This document shows, in pieces, positions 1-11,254 of a stretch of DNA of 64,000 nucleotides. A program made the translations under genes and the position numbers. Each line of letters starts with the position of its first letter. Within the stretch, counting starts at the first letter, position 1. The notes beneath the pieces are model-generated. The model searched no databases. It saw nothing but the letters and a program-made list of their open reading frames with translations, and was not told the origin of the DNA. The DNA is from Ichthyophis bannanicus. Lineage: Eukaryota > Chordata > Amphibia > Gymnophiona > Ichthyophiidae. The DNA lies in contig CM066031.1 of NCBI GenBank assembly GCA_033557465.1, positions 1,068,488,444 to 1,068,552,443 of the forward strand. The letters are read 5' to 3'.

Positions 1-234
1 TCCCAGACCACCTGCTGCCGTGGGACAGTGCTTTACAGAAAGATCCAGGGCATTGAGCAATGAGACAAATATTTTTAAAAGTAAGTTTGACATTTGCCTT
101 CTGCTGCTTTGGAGAAGGAAACAGGAGAGGACGGTATTCTCTCCCCCCCCCCCTTTTTGTGGCCCCTGCCTTAATGAGGAGCCTTAAGCAAATTTTGCTC
201 AGGGGTCCCTCATTTGAACTTATGCCACTGGTGA
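1..234. other. Unassigned sequence at window start
   Basis: No gene is recognised. It has a run of C residues near 143-153 and open frames too short and featureless to support. It may be the start of the CR1 element that is recognisable from about 235. Confidence 0.4.
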
Positions 235-1757
235 GAGGTCTTATATGTACACTAGGTGTAAAGAGCTCTTTGCTCTCAGGGAATGAGTCTGATCGCTGGA
301 GTCTAGAGTAGCAGATTTGGAGCAGCTGAGGAAGACAGAGGTATATAGAGAAGAACTGCAGGGATGTAATAGAGAGGCCTCCCCTCCAGTCTGGTAGCCT
401 TTCTGCTGCCATGGAGGAGTGAGGTCATGTGGAAGGAGACCATGACCTTGGTGTGGCAGGAAGTGATTCTATAGCTACAACCTATCTTCCAAGTGATATA
501 CTGCCCTCTCGCACCGAGGATGTGTCTCCAGGGCCATGTGCCCATGAGGGAAGGGTTAGGATGGCTGGCAATTCAATCATTAGGCATGTAGACAGTTGGG
601 TGGCTGGTGCATGAGGATCACCTGGTTACCTGCCTGCCTGATGCGAAAGTAGCAGACCTCGTGCACCACCTAGATAAGATTTTAGACAGTACTGGGGAGG
701 AGTTTGCTGTCTTGGTACATGTTGGCAGCAATGACTTAGGAAAGTGTGGGAGGGATGTTCTGGAAGCTAAATTTAGGCTTTTAGGTCGAAATCTAAAATC
801 CAGAACGTCCAGGGTAGCATTCTCAGAGATATTTCCCATTCCACATGAGGGACCCAAGAAGCAGGAAGAGCTCCAGAGTTTCAATGCATGAATGAGATGA
901 TGGTGCAAGGAAGAGAGTTTTGGATTTGTTAGGAACTGGCCATTTTGTAGAAGGGGAGGGCTTTTCCAAAAGGTCAGGCTCCACCTTAACCAGGGTGGAA
1001 CCAGATTGCTGGCATTAACCTTTAAAAAGAAGACAGATCGGCTTTTAAATTAGATAATGAAGACAAGTTGACAGTTGCTCAAGTGTGCATGTTTCGGAAT
1101 GATGTATCTTTGAAGAACACTAGCAAAACAGGGAAGTTAAAGCATCCTGATAGAGAGGTTCCAAAAGAGGTGAAAGTAACCCAGGTGCTTTTAAGTAAAA
1201 AAAAAAATCAGACATGATTGAAAGATTCCAAATTGCCTCTGTCATCTGATAGCCAGACTGGTAAAATGAAAAAACAAACAAACTTTGAAATGCCTATATG
1301 CAAATTCTAGAAGTCTAAAAATAAGATGGGAGAGTTAGAATATATAGCACTGAATGAAAGGTTAGTTATAATTGGCATCTCGGAGACCTGATGGAAGGAG
1401 GATAACCAGTGGGACACTATGATACCAGGGTACAAACTATATCGCAATGATAGGGTAGATCACATTGTTTGAGGAGTGTCTCTATATGTTAAAGAGGGCA
1501 TTGAGTCAAACAGGATAAAGGTTTTGCAGGAAACAAAATACACTGTAGAATCTCTATGGATAGAAATTCAATGTAAAAAGGGGAAGAGAATGGCAGTGGT
1601 CGTGTACTACCGTCCGCCTGGCCGGAATGATAAGAAAGATGATGAAATGCTAACAGAAATTAGGGAAGCTAGCAAAGTTTTCAACAAAGTAATAATGGGA
1701 GATTTCAATTACTTCAGTACTGACTGGGTGAACATTACATCAGGCCATGCTACAGAG
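235..1757 (+). mobile_element. CR1-type LINE, ORF1 esterase and start of endonuclease (relic)
   Basis: This is a decayed CR1 non-LTR retrotransposon. From about 235 a frame reads a Leu/Glu-rich segment typical of the CR1 ORF1 coiled coil. From about 570 to 1050 it matches, position by position, the esterase-like (SGNH hydrolase) ORF at 18271-18764; the shared block LVHVGSNDLGKCG is readable here. ORF2 endonuclease follows from about 1290, with the MGDFNY motif near 1698. Many stops and frameshifts break all frames, so it is inactive. The endonuclease stops abruptly at 1757, where a terminal-inverted-repeat element is inserted, and resumes at 3683. The family call rests on comparison with the better copy at 18.3-21.2 kb. 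Confidence 0.85.
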
Positions 1758-1760
1758 ATA

Positions 1761-3679
1761 TGGGGCCTGATATTCAAAGGCATTTACAAGGTGCACAGAC
1801 CTGTAAACATGCAAATGCCCTTAAGTGGGATATTCAGCAGTACTAACTTTTGCCACTGAGGCTAACGCAGCAGCAGCTGAATATCACCACTACCTGATTG
1901 GCTTCCAGCTTCCATAACTGAAACAGATATTCAATGCCAATGCTGGATATGGCCCCATAAGAACATAAGAAATGCCATACTAGGTCAGACCAAGGTTCAT
2001 CAAGCCCAGTATCCTGTTTCCAACAGTGGCCAATCCAGGTCACAAGTACCTGGCAATTCCCAAAAAGACACAGGTTCCACAATGCTTGTATTGGGGCAAG
2101 CACTGGATTTCCCAGGTCTTCTTTAATAATGGTTCATGGATCTTTCCTCGAGGAACTTCTCCAAATCTTTTTTAAATCCAGCTACACTAACAGCTTTTAC
2201 TACATCCTCCAGTAATGAATTCCAGAGTTTGATTAGGTGTTGAGTGAAAAAATATTTTTTCTTAGCAGTCTTAAACGGATTCCACCGTAGCTTCATTGAA
2301 TGTCCCCTAGTACTTCTACTTTCTGATGGTGTAAACAATCCATCTACATTTACCCATTCCACTCCATTAATTTATAGACCTCTATCATATCTCCCCTCAG
2401 CTGTCTCTTTTCCAGGTTGAAGATCCCTAACTTTTTAAGCCTCTCCTCATAGGGGTATCGTTCTAACCCCTTTACCATTTTGGTGGCTGTTCTCTATACC
2501 TTTTCTAATTCCGCTATACCATGGATCGATACAAAGGCATTATAATATCCTTTGTCTTATTCTCCATTCTTTTCCTTATGATTCCTAGCATTCTATCTGC
2601 CGCCTTGCCTGCTGCTGCTGCTGCACATTGGGTGTAGTGTTTCAACGTGTTATCCACAATGATGCCTAAATCTTTTTCCTGGGTGGTGGTTCCTAATGTG
2701 GAACCTTGCATCATGTAAGTATAGTTTGGGTTGTTCTTTCCTAAGTGCAGAACTTTGCACTTGTCCACATTAAATTTCATCTACCATTTGAATGTCCAGT
2801 CTTCGAATTTATCAAGGTCCTCTTGCAATTTCTCACAATCCTCTTGAGTTTTAACAACTTTGAATAATTTTGTGTCATTGGCAAATTTGATTACCTTACT
2901 CTACTCCCATTTCCATGTCATTTATGATAATGTTAAAAAGCAGCGGACCCAGCACAGATCCCTGAGGTACTTCACTATTCACCTTTTTCCATTGAGAAAA
3001 TTGTCCATTCAGCCCTACCCTCTGCTTTTTATCTTTTAACCAGTTCCTGATCCACAATAGTACACTGCCTCCTATCCCATAACTTTTTAATTTCGCCAAG
3101 AGTCACTCATGAGGGACCTTGTCAAAGGCTTTCTGAAAATCCAGATACACTGTATTGACCGGCTCACCTTTGTCTACCTGTTTATTCACACCTTCAAAAA
3201 AACTATAACAGATTAGTAAGACAAGACCTTCCTTGGCTAAAAGCCATGTTGGCTTTCTCCCATTAAACTATGACTATCTACATGTTCAGTAATTTTGTTC
3301 TTTATAATGGTTTCTACCATTTTGCCCGGTACTGACATTAGGCTTACCTATCTGTAGTTTCCCGGATCACTCCTGGAACCCTTTTTAAAAAATTGGCGTT
3401 ACATTAACCATTCACCAGTCTTCGGGTATCCAAGATGATTTTAATAATAGTTCACAGATTACTAATAGTAGGTCTGCAATCTCATATTTCAGTTCTTTCA
3501 ACACCCTCGGATGTATACCATCCGGTCCAGATGATTTGCTACTCTTTAGTTTATCAAATAGTTGTAATATATGTTCCCGATTTATCAATATTTCTTTCAT
3601 TGAATTTCCAGGTTTAGTGTTCAGCAGTGATGGCTATACGCTGTAATCTTGCTAGGCGCTGCTGCTGAATATCAGGCCC
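1761..3679. mobile_element. TIR DNA transposon (MITE-like) carrying a CR1 insertion
   Basis: The ends are inverted repeats: the left begins TGGGGCCTGATATTCA and the right ends TGAATATCAGGCCC. The trinucleotide ATA flanks both sides (1758-1760 and 3680-3682). The element splits a CR1 endonuclease, and the intact CR1 copy near 19440 shows what the empty site looked like. A 3-bp duplication and G-rich ends would fit a Harbinger-type non-autonomous element, but the superfamily is an inference. Only about 190 bp on the left and 65 bp on the right belong to it; the rest is an antisense CR1 fragment. Confidence 0.7.
1952..3612 (-). mobile_element. CR1-type LINE 3' half (reverse transcriptase relic), antisense
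   Basis: Read on the minus strand, this is a 5'-truncated CR1 reverse transcriptase. It starts near 3612 with the region around SGPDGIHPRVLKELKYE, followed by the block with [11 protein letters not shown] near 2960, a C-terminal region at 2514-2780, and the C-terminal end LEERSMNHY at 2123. The 3' untranslated region ends at about 1952 with the ACATAAGAAC-type terminal repeat typical of CR1. Frames are broken in at least three places. It lies inside the inverted-repeat element at 1761-3679, so it probably inserted there later. It preserves the uninterrupted version of the site where a SINE sits at 20350. Confidence 0.87.
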
Positions 3680-3682
3680 ATA

Positions 3683-4002
3683 GTTTTTAAATGAAATAAA
3701 TGACTGCTTCAGGAACAGACATGAGGGGAAGCTATTTTAGATCTAGTGCTTAGTGGAATGCAGGATCTAGTGCAAGAGGTAATTGTTTTAGGGATGCTTG
3801 GCAATTGTGATCATAACATGATCATATTTGATTTAGTAAATGGAAGGAGGAGAACAAGGAATTCCACTTCACTAGCATTTAACTTTCAAAAAGGAGACTA
3901 TGATAAAATGAGGAAAAAGGTTAAGAAAAAACTTAAAAAGAGCAACTGCAAAGGTTAAGAGACCTTGGCATTACTTAAAAATACTACCGTGAAAGCATAG
4001 AC
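3683..4002 (+). mobile_element. CR1-type LINE endonuclease, continuation
   Basis: This is the second half of the CR1 endonuclease begun at 235-1757. It matches the copy at about 19450-19790: a leucine-rich stretch, then the SDHSMI-like motif here degraded to CDHNMI near 3805-3825, then the basic KKKLKKS region. It stops at about 4002, where DIRS-type sequence begins. Confidence 0.8.
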
Positions 4003-5848
4003 CAATTTTTCTCCAGGACCAAGCAGGAAGTCAGTCCTCACATATGGGTGAAGTCGGCGCCGACGGAGCCCTCGTGCGGAGCATTTCCCCAGCTTTCAAA
4101 GAAAGCCTTTGGGAATTGCAGCGCGCATGCGCGGTCCTCTTCCCACCCAAGGGTGCCATCTTGCTCAGTCTTCTTTTTTCTGCGGAGCCCGACGGACGTT
4201 GTTCGTTTTTTCCCCGAGGAAAAAGTTGATGATCCCTATTTTTCTCCTTTTTTCTACGGTTCGACGCCGGATCCTTTTCCCGCTCAGACCGGTACGCCGT
4301 ATCGAGTCCTTTTCTCTTTTTTTCGGTTTTTGTCCTTTGTGACTGGCATTCGTGCCTTTTTTCTTTTTTCCCTGGCAGCCCGGTCTTTTGACCTAGCAGG
4401 GGAACTTTTTCCCCCGATGGCTACCAGCGGGTTTAAGAAGTGTGATCGGTGTAAGAAACTTATGTCTCTTACTGACACACACGACTGCTGCGTCCGTTGC
4501 CTCGGACCCGATCATGACCCGATGATCTGTGGTCCGTGTGGCAAAATGTCCTCAAAGGCCTTGAAGAGTCGGCAGCACCAGAAGGATCGAATTTTTTCTG
4601 ACTCCGCGTCCGGCCGGGCCTGGACCTCGTCAGAGGCCTCGATGTCTCGGGACTCCGGCCCCGAGCAGCGTCAGGGCTCCTCTGAGCGGGGGTCTCTTTC
4701 GCGGGAACATTGCAGGAAGAAGAAACTTGCGAGGGTGGCGTCAGTGGACGCTCCTGGTTCCTCGAGGGCCAGGTCGCATAGCCCCGATAGCCACCCCGGA
4801 TCTTCGGAGTCGGAGAGGCCTGCCAAGCATCCTCGTGTCGAGATGGAGTCTCCTGGACACGTAAGTGCTGTTGTCCTCATGGACTCTCCTCCGAGGGAGC
4901 CGACGTCGAGCCCGACGCCATCGGGGCCCGAGTCGGGGGCTGCTGGGTCTCCTGAGCTCGGACTCAGGTTGACGGCCTTGGAGAGCAGTTTTGCTGCCTT
5001 CATGGAACAGCAGCGGGCATTGATCGCCGGTCTCACCGGTGCATCTGCCCCGACCACCGGGACCTCGATGTCTAAGTCAACCCCGGAGGCCGAGCCGATC
5101 CTCGAGTCCATACGGGCTCGAGTCGATCCTCGGCCGCGGTCTCCCTCGACCTCCCATTCGGGGCCGAGGTCGTCGTTGCCGATACCCTCGGCGTCGGGGC
5201 AGAGGGCATCGGTGCCCGCCCGACCGGAGCCGCTCGATTACTCCTCCGAGGAGTTGGGCTGGGAGACAGAGGACGAAGAGTCACCCGACACCCATCGGAC
5301 TCGGTGTGTCCCCTCAGACTCGCCCGAGTCCGAACCTCGGAGATGATCCCCAATGGAGGATACCCGGTTCTCGGACTTCGTGCGGGATATGGCCAAGGCT
5401 TTGGCCTTCCCCGCGGATCCCGAGGAGGAGCCTCGAGCCGAGGAGCTCGAGGCCCTCCAGTATGACTCTCCCCCGAAGGAGGCCTTTACTGTTCCGGTTC
5501 CTCTGATGCTGGAGCGGCTGCTCTTCCGCATGTGGGAGACCCTGGCCTCGACGCCAGTGTTAAGCAAGCGGGTCGATTCCATTTATCGAGTCCGCAAGAG
5601 CCCCGGGTTCCAAAAGGCACAATTACCGTACCACTCCATGGTTGTGGAATCGGCCATGCATCGACTGAAAAGTCAGAAGATGCACTCCTTGGTGCCTCCC
5701 GGCCAGGAGGCCCGGAACCTGGATGTCCTCGGTAAGAAGTGCTTCCAGGGCTCTATGCTTGATTGCCGTGTCCAGACATACCAGCTCTACATGGGCATGT
5801 ATCTTCGAGACCTGGCAAAGGAGATTGCCGGGTTCTCTGCTGGTCTAG
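4003..5848 (+). mobile_element. DIRS-type retrotransposon fragment (5' region and gag)
   Basis: About 1.85 kb of a DIRS-like tyrosine-recombinase retrotransposon lies between two CR1 pieces. It begins with a non-coding leader (4003-4416) and then the gag-like gene. No reverse transcriptase, methylase or recombinase is present, so it is a 5' fragment. Base composition is much more GC-rich than the CR1 DNA on either side. The end at about 5848 is abrupt and adjoins the CR1 3' end. Confidence 0.7.
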
Positions 5849-5856
5849 AATGCTAG
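4417..5856 (+). pseudogene. DIRS-like gag with LAP2alpha-type C-terminal region, broken by one stop
   Basis: ATG at 4417 opens a frame with an N-terminal cysteine/histidine cluster (residues about 9-43: CDRC, HDCC, RCLGPDHD, CGPC) typical of DIRS Gag. A long Ser/Pro/Arg-rich low-complexity region follows. The frame meets a TGA at 5344-5346 and then continues in the same frame from 5353 to 5856. The distal segment (SMVVESAMHRL and nearby) resembles the domain shared by DIRS Gag and the C-terminus of LAP2alpha, a nuclear protein thought to derive from such a gag. Apart from the stop the frame is clean, suggesting fairly recent decay. The last few codons run into CR1 DNA. Confidence 0.7.
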
Positions 5857-6538
5857 GTATGATAAGGAAAGGAATGGAAAATAAAACAAAGGATATTATA
5901 ATGCCTCTATATCGTTCCATGGTGAGACCGCACCTTGAATATTGTGTGCAAGTCTGTTCGCCGTATCTTATAAAGGATATAGAGTTATTAGAAAAGGTTC
6001 AGAGAAGAGCCACCAAAATGGTAAAGGGGATGGAAGGATACTCCTATGAAGAAAGGCTAAAAAGGTTAGGGCTCTTTAACCTGGAAAAGAGACGGCTGAG
6101 GGGAGATATGATAGAAGTCTATAAATTAATGAGCGGAGTGGAACGGGTAAACGTAGATCGATTGTTTACCTTATCAGAATATAGAAAGACTAGGGGACAT
6201 GCAATCAAGCTACAGGGTAAACTATTTAAGACTAATAAAAGAAAATATTTTTTCACTCAACGTGTAATCAAACTCTGGAATTTGTTACCGGAGGATGTAG
6301 TAAAGGCTGTTAGTGTAGCTGGGTTTAAAAAAGGTTTGGACAAGTTCCTGGAGGAAAGGTCCATAAGCCATTATTAAGAAGGGACCCAGGATATCAATGC
6401 TTGAACCAATACAAGCATTGTGGAACTTGTGTCCCTTGGGGAAACTGCTAGGTACGTATGACCTAGATTGGCCACTGTTGGAAACAGAATACTGGGCTTG
6501 ATGGACCTTGGTCTGACCCAGTATGGCATATCTTATGT
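5842..6538 (+). mobile_element. CR1-type LINE 3' end: reverse transcriptase C-terminus and 3' UTR
   Basis: An open frame from about 5849 to 6377 covers the C-terminal part of CR1 ORF2 ([20 protein letters not shown] through to LEERSISHY) and ends in TAA. A 160-bp 3' UTR follows, ending in the CR1 octamer-like repeat CTTATGTTCTTATG at about 6525-6538. It is well preserved, with no stops over 170 codons. It may be the 3' end of the CR1 at 235-4002, whose middle would then be replaced by the DIRS fragment, or a separate truncated copy. Confidence 0.9.
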
Positions 6539-7367
6539 TCTTATGATCTGCAATTCAGGGAGGACATGAATACCTGGCCAGTACCTTGACCTTACGGATG
6601 ACCACAGTGTCATCAGGTGCCAGAGTGATAGGGCAACCGTACATCAGCTGTGCCAGGCACTGGGAGACATAACTGATGCTGTGCCAATATTTCCCAGATT
6701 ATGCCATGCGGCCTACATCCTGACCCAGTCCAGGATCTATGCAAGCTGTGAGAGTAGTGATATATATGGAGGCTGGCTACTTAGTACGATGGCACAGGCC
6801 TGACCAGGGGAACAGTGCCACAAAGCAGACTGTAGGAAGCTAGGCAGGGTTGCCCCACAGATAGTGGATGTATACAGACTGAAATAAGCCAAGACAGAGA
6901 GTTGGCATTATATGGGACAGGTGTAGCCGCAAGTAGGGAACTGCTGTGAGGAATGCCTGTACCCAGATATGAGGGAAACAGGTGTCATAGCCAGAAGGCC
7001 ATAGTCATTAAAAGAGCATACTTTTGTAGCTCAGATATATTATGCATCCTTTGGGGAATTACAAAGTTAAGTTAAGGTTTTTTGAACTTGGTAAGGGTCC
7101 ATACTTAGCATTTGAAAGTGTTTTTAGAGACGACCAATGCAAGATTAACTGAAGCATTTTAATACTACTTTTTGATGCAAGGTATGTCATGACAAATATG
7201 CTAGTATTTACTTTCTCTTACAATAAATTAGAGTGCACTGAGATTACCTAGCACTTTTCTGGGCATGAAAAAGAAGAGTATATAGTCTATTCTGCATCAG
7301 CATTCATTTATCATTAGTATTTGTTTTTAGTTTGCATCAGCAAAATACTATCAGTGAGAACAGCAGC
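6539..7367. other. Non-coding or unrecognised DNA; possible Harbinger transposase relic
   Basis: No supportable gene. One plus-strand frame near 6588-6670 reads SDRATVHQLCQALGD, which faintly resembles the N-terminal helix region of Harbinger transposases. Stops surround it, so this is only a hint. The rest shows no repeat or RNA feature I can name. Confidence 0.25.
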
Positions 7368-7580
7368 TTAACCCTTTCAAGGCCTACTTTAAATTTTTAA
7401 TCCATATTCTGCAGCCGGGTTAATTTTTGCATATTTCAGGAAAATTGTACCCGTCTTATTCAATATGTTCTAATAGTGATTTTCCTTCTGCTATGGTCAT
7501 GTATTATATGCCATTTGATAGGAATATTTAGTCAGAATTTTGGATCCCGAGAGTTTTGGGCTCGGCCTGGAAAGGGTTAA
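7368..7580. mobile_element. piggyBac-like MITE, copy 1
   Basis: A 213-bp unit bounded by TTAA on each side, with inverted ends CCCTTTCAAGGCC and GGCCTGGAAAGGG. A TTAA duplication with CCC-starting termini is the hallmark of piggyBac-type elements. A second copy lies at 55931-56132 and matches over most of its length. It has no coding capacity. Confidence 0.8.
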
Positions 7581-10500
7581 GAGAGGCACATTTTAACCAA
7601 GGAGGTGCGGCCATCAGAGGTGTTGACAGGTATATTGCAGAGACGGCCATGTTTGGAAACATGCAGCTGTCCAGATTACAGTGAGCGTGGGGACATCCAA
7701 AACCATTTCAACACCTACATGTGTCCCATAATAGCGGGGGTTGGAATTCTCCGCATCACTCTATAGCCCGTGCCTGTGCCCATGTGTGGCTCTTGCTCTG
7801 AATATGTACATGGGCTGGCTGAGCAGCATGTTGGACTGCCACGCTGGGAACGTCTATGTGCTGATTCCATAAATGCAGGCTCACCTATACCCGCAGAAGC
7901 ACAATTAGGACTGAATCCTACCCGATTTAAACGTGTCCGTCGGAGATAACCGACTGATATGGAAACTGTCTGTGTGTCTACTCTTCAACTTTTAGGTCAA
8001 ACCATACCATCTGATGATCACCTTCTTAGGAAGTCATAATATTTTGGATGTTATGATTCTAAAACTGGCTAATTTGTTTGTCACGAATCTGTAGAAGAAA
8101 GGATTGTTTGCAGTGCCTTATTACACTAAAGAGTTTCCATTCCATCCTCATTTAATGAAGGACTCTCATCTTTTGGGATTTAAAAGGATTTGTTCAATGT
8201 CTAATGAATATAAGACTCAGGCAAAAAAATTGAAGGCTCACTTGTTACAAAAAAGTTTATTCAAGTGGAATTTTAAGAAGATGTTATAAGAAAGGTTCAC
8301 CAACAGAGATTTACGCAAAAAAATATGAAGACAGATGGAAGTGGATATGATGATCTTTGTTACAAGGGACGCCTACTCGTCTGCCAAAATAAATAAAGGA
8401 GCCACTGGTCAATATTGAATTTAAATCCATGTTTTAAATCTAAGACATTAAGGGGCCGATCTTTTAAAGGGGACGTGGAAATTTACTTATGTAAGTCCCT
8501 GTTTTAAATGACTGACTTTATGCGTGTGAATGAGCGCTTACGTGCATGCTTTGGATGGTCACTATTCTGTAAGCATGTGTATAAGTCCCATCATGTATAT
8601 TTTCTTTATTTGAGTGCGGGGTTATCTCCTCCTCCTCTTCCTGGAGAGGGGGGGAGGGGGGTGATGCCTTTGCTCCCATCTGTGGGTGAAGGCTCTTCCT
8701 CTGGCAGCTGTAGTTATCAGAACAGGGAGAATCTTCCTTCTCTTTCTGGCTTCCAGCAGTTGAATGGCATGGGGGACATTCCTTGTGGGGAGTGACTGTC
8801 ACTCGCCATGACACTGGGGGTCTTACCTGCCTGTTCCACTCTCCAGCATGGTCCTCTTCTTCCTAGTGCTGCCGGCACCACTGCTACTCCCTCCATGGGT
8901 GAGTCCTCCTGCTCCTGTGGCTGCTTCTCTGCTATCGTGGGGGGTCTTCTCTGAGTTGTGACTGGCTGCCACCGGGGAGGCATGCTCCTGCCGCACTTGT
9001 CACTGCTGCTGCTGCTGCTGTCACTGGCAGGATTGGGACGGCAGCTTCATAGCTCTTCTCTCCTGTAGCCCGTTGCAGCAGTTTTGTATGACTGCCACAG
9101 CAATTATGATTGCGGCCCTTGTGGGTTTCTAAAATTTTGCCTTGGTTGCCTGCCTCCTTGCCCTGGTGCTCTTCCAGCCTTCTGTGGCAGTAACCAGCCC
9201 ACTTCCAGTTTCGGGTCCCAACTGTTGGCGCTTTGGGAGAACCTCCCTTCCTTCCGAGAGGTATATATAAATTTTTTTTTAACATTGTTTACACTGAAAT
9301 ATTATAGGATCTGTAGCACTGATTTGAATGGGTAAAGTCAGGGATTACGAAGACCACACTGCTTTGGGATTTAAGATTAAAACCAGGACTGACCAAAGAG
9401 CTTGCCCCTGGAACTGGGTAGCTTGGCAACTCTGGTTCTGTCTACAGCACAGTAATTTGCTGCTGTTGGGCACTGATACATTTGACAGGCCTGAGTTTTC
9501 ATTCAGTCTTTGCTATTGAGAATAAGCCTCAAAATGTCTTTTCGACCTTTCATGTTGCTTCAAATAGTTGGATGTATATTTTTCAATTGTTTTGTCCTGA
9601 TTGATCCGGACTGGTGGCAAAGAAAATTTCAGAATAAATAAATAGTATAAAGGCAATCCGGCATTTCCTTTAAATAATTTACCACACGCACAGTATAGCT
9701 TGTCGGCAGAGAAAGAATGAACGAGTCAGCTTCTGACTGGCTTGTCACCACTGAGGTATTTTTCAAAAAGGTTGATGGAAATTGATGTTTTCCTGGTTTA
9801 AAGGAGAAACCCTATCATTGATTTTTATCAGGCCCTTTCAAAACACAATAATCTCTCGGAGCTGAATTTGACTGCTAGCCACAGAGCAGGATATGATGCA
9901 TGGAAAGTGGGCACGTTTTCAAGGCTCTTATCCTGCTTATTTAAAAGTCAAAGTGCAGCACACTAAGCTGAATCGCACATAATTTTGCTTTAGTTCCATT
10001 TTAGCCATCAGGTGTCTGTGAAATTAATTTCCTTCATTAGTAGCAGGTAGCGATAAATCTGTAGTTTTCTCAATTAATCTTACTGTTTTATCGAATAAAT
10101 CCTCAATGTTTCTTTATATTACTTCAGTCAGCTCTGGGCATTTGGAAATACTATTGGTACATGATTCACTGTTATGGTGAAAATATTTCACCAGAAACAT
10201 TGCGCCTTTCTGCAATTTTTTCTTCAGCTTAGCTTTATGTTCTTATGTTTGCATTCTGGAAAATTTTCTAGTTGACAGTCTTCGAAAATTCATTCCTCAG
10301 ATGTAAGGAAATATTGCCGCATGGATTTAGAACAGGAATATAGGTTTCCAATCTGAGTACCAAAATGAATACATGAGTAGAACTAAATGGCAGGGATTTT
10401 AACAGGAACTTTGTTGCATCACCCGGTGTATACACGGGAAGGAAAGCAGTCGTTTAACCAAACGTTCTTATAAACGCTTGACATTTTATGTTTTTAAAGT

Positions 10501-10835
10501 TTTGCAAAGTTAATTCATTAGATCTACCTAGCTTTTAAAAATAAGAGACATTTTCATTAATGCATTGAACCAACACAGGTAACATGGCACTCATGGACCT
10601 GGCTGACCTCCACCATAGAGAAAAAGATTCACACCGTCTACACCATAGACAGAAGCATCGCAAGAGACATATATACCAGACCACCACACCCAGAGAATAT
10701 CACAGATACAGTATGCACCAATCACATCACAGCAGCCTGCCTTATTGGTATCTCACTTCCATCACATAGTATTCTGAGCTGATTTATTAAATAGACTTAG
10801 TGATCTTCTTGGCTGCTACAAGAGAAGATTATGGA
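7581..10835. other. Intergenic DNA, no gene seen
   Basis: AT-rich sequence without a convincing open frame. From 8454 a G-rich start (GGGGCCGATCTTTTAAAG) looks like the end of another inverted-repeat element, but I do not see its partner. The 8620-9250 part is GC-richer with a short CTG run at 9004-9020 and CCTCC-rich tracts. Open frames there are low-complexity and overlap on both strands, so I do not call them. Confidence 0.5.
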
Positions 10836-11254
10836 CCCCTTTTACTAAAGTCTTCTAAAGGTTTACACTTAACACACCAAACATGCACATTAAGTGCAGT
10901 GCCTCCGCATCAGCTGTTGGGCCATGACCAACATGTTTCCAGCAGCTAATTTGTGACGGGCTATACTAATGTGTGTGCTCCAGTAAAGCGGGTTCACCTA
11001 ACAACTCCCACAAAGGTGTCATTAGGTGAACTCATGTTATCACATTGCCACTGAGCGTGCGGCAATTGCCCTGGTGCTAATGTTAATGGGCTTTCCATGC
11101 CCACGTTGCACCCCTTTCCTATCCCATCCTATGATGGCTGATTACTGTGCATTTTAGCATACAGTGCTCGCATGCTCACGAGTTAGTGTTCCTGGTTGTC
11201 AGTTGCCATGCATTAAAACATACATTAACCAGCTACTGGGCTTTAGTAAAAGGG
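10836..11254. mobile_element. MITE with CCCTTTTACTAAAG inverted ends
   Basis: The left end reads CCCTTTTACTAAAG (from 10837) and the right end its complement CTTTAGTAAAAGGG (to 11254), a perfect 14-bp terminal inverted repeat around 390 bp of non-coding DNA. I cannot identify a clean target duplication, so the superfamily stays open. Confidence 0.65.

Noticed and set aside
8508..9285. Overlapping frames in GC-rich DNA
   Set aside because: Frames on both strands, CTG and CCTCC low complexity, no similarity recognised.
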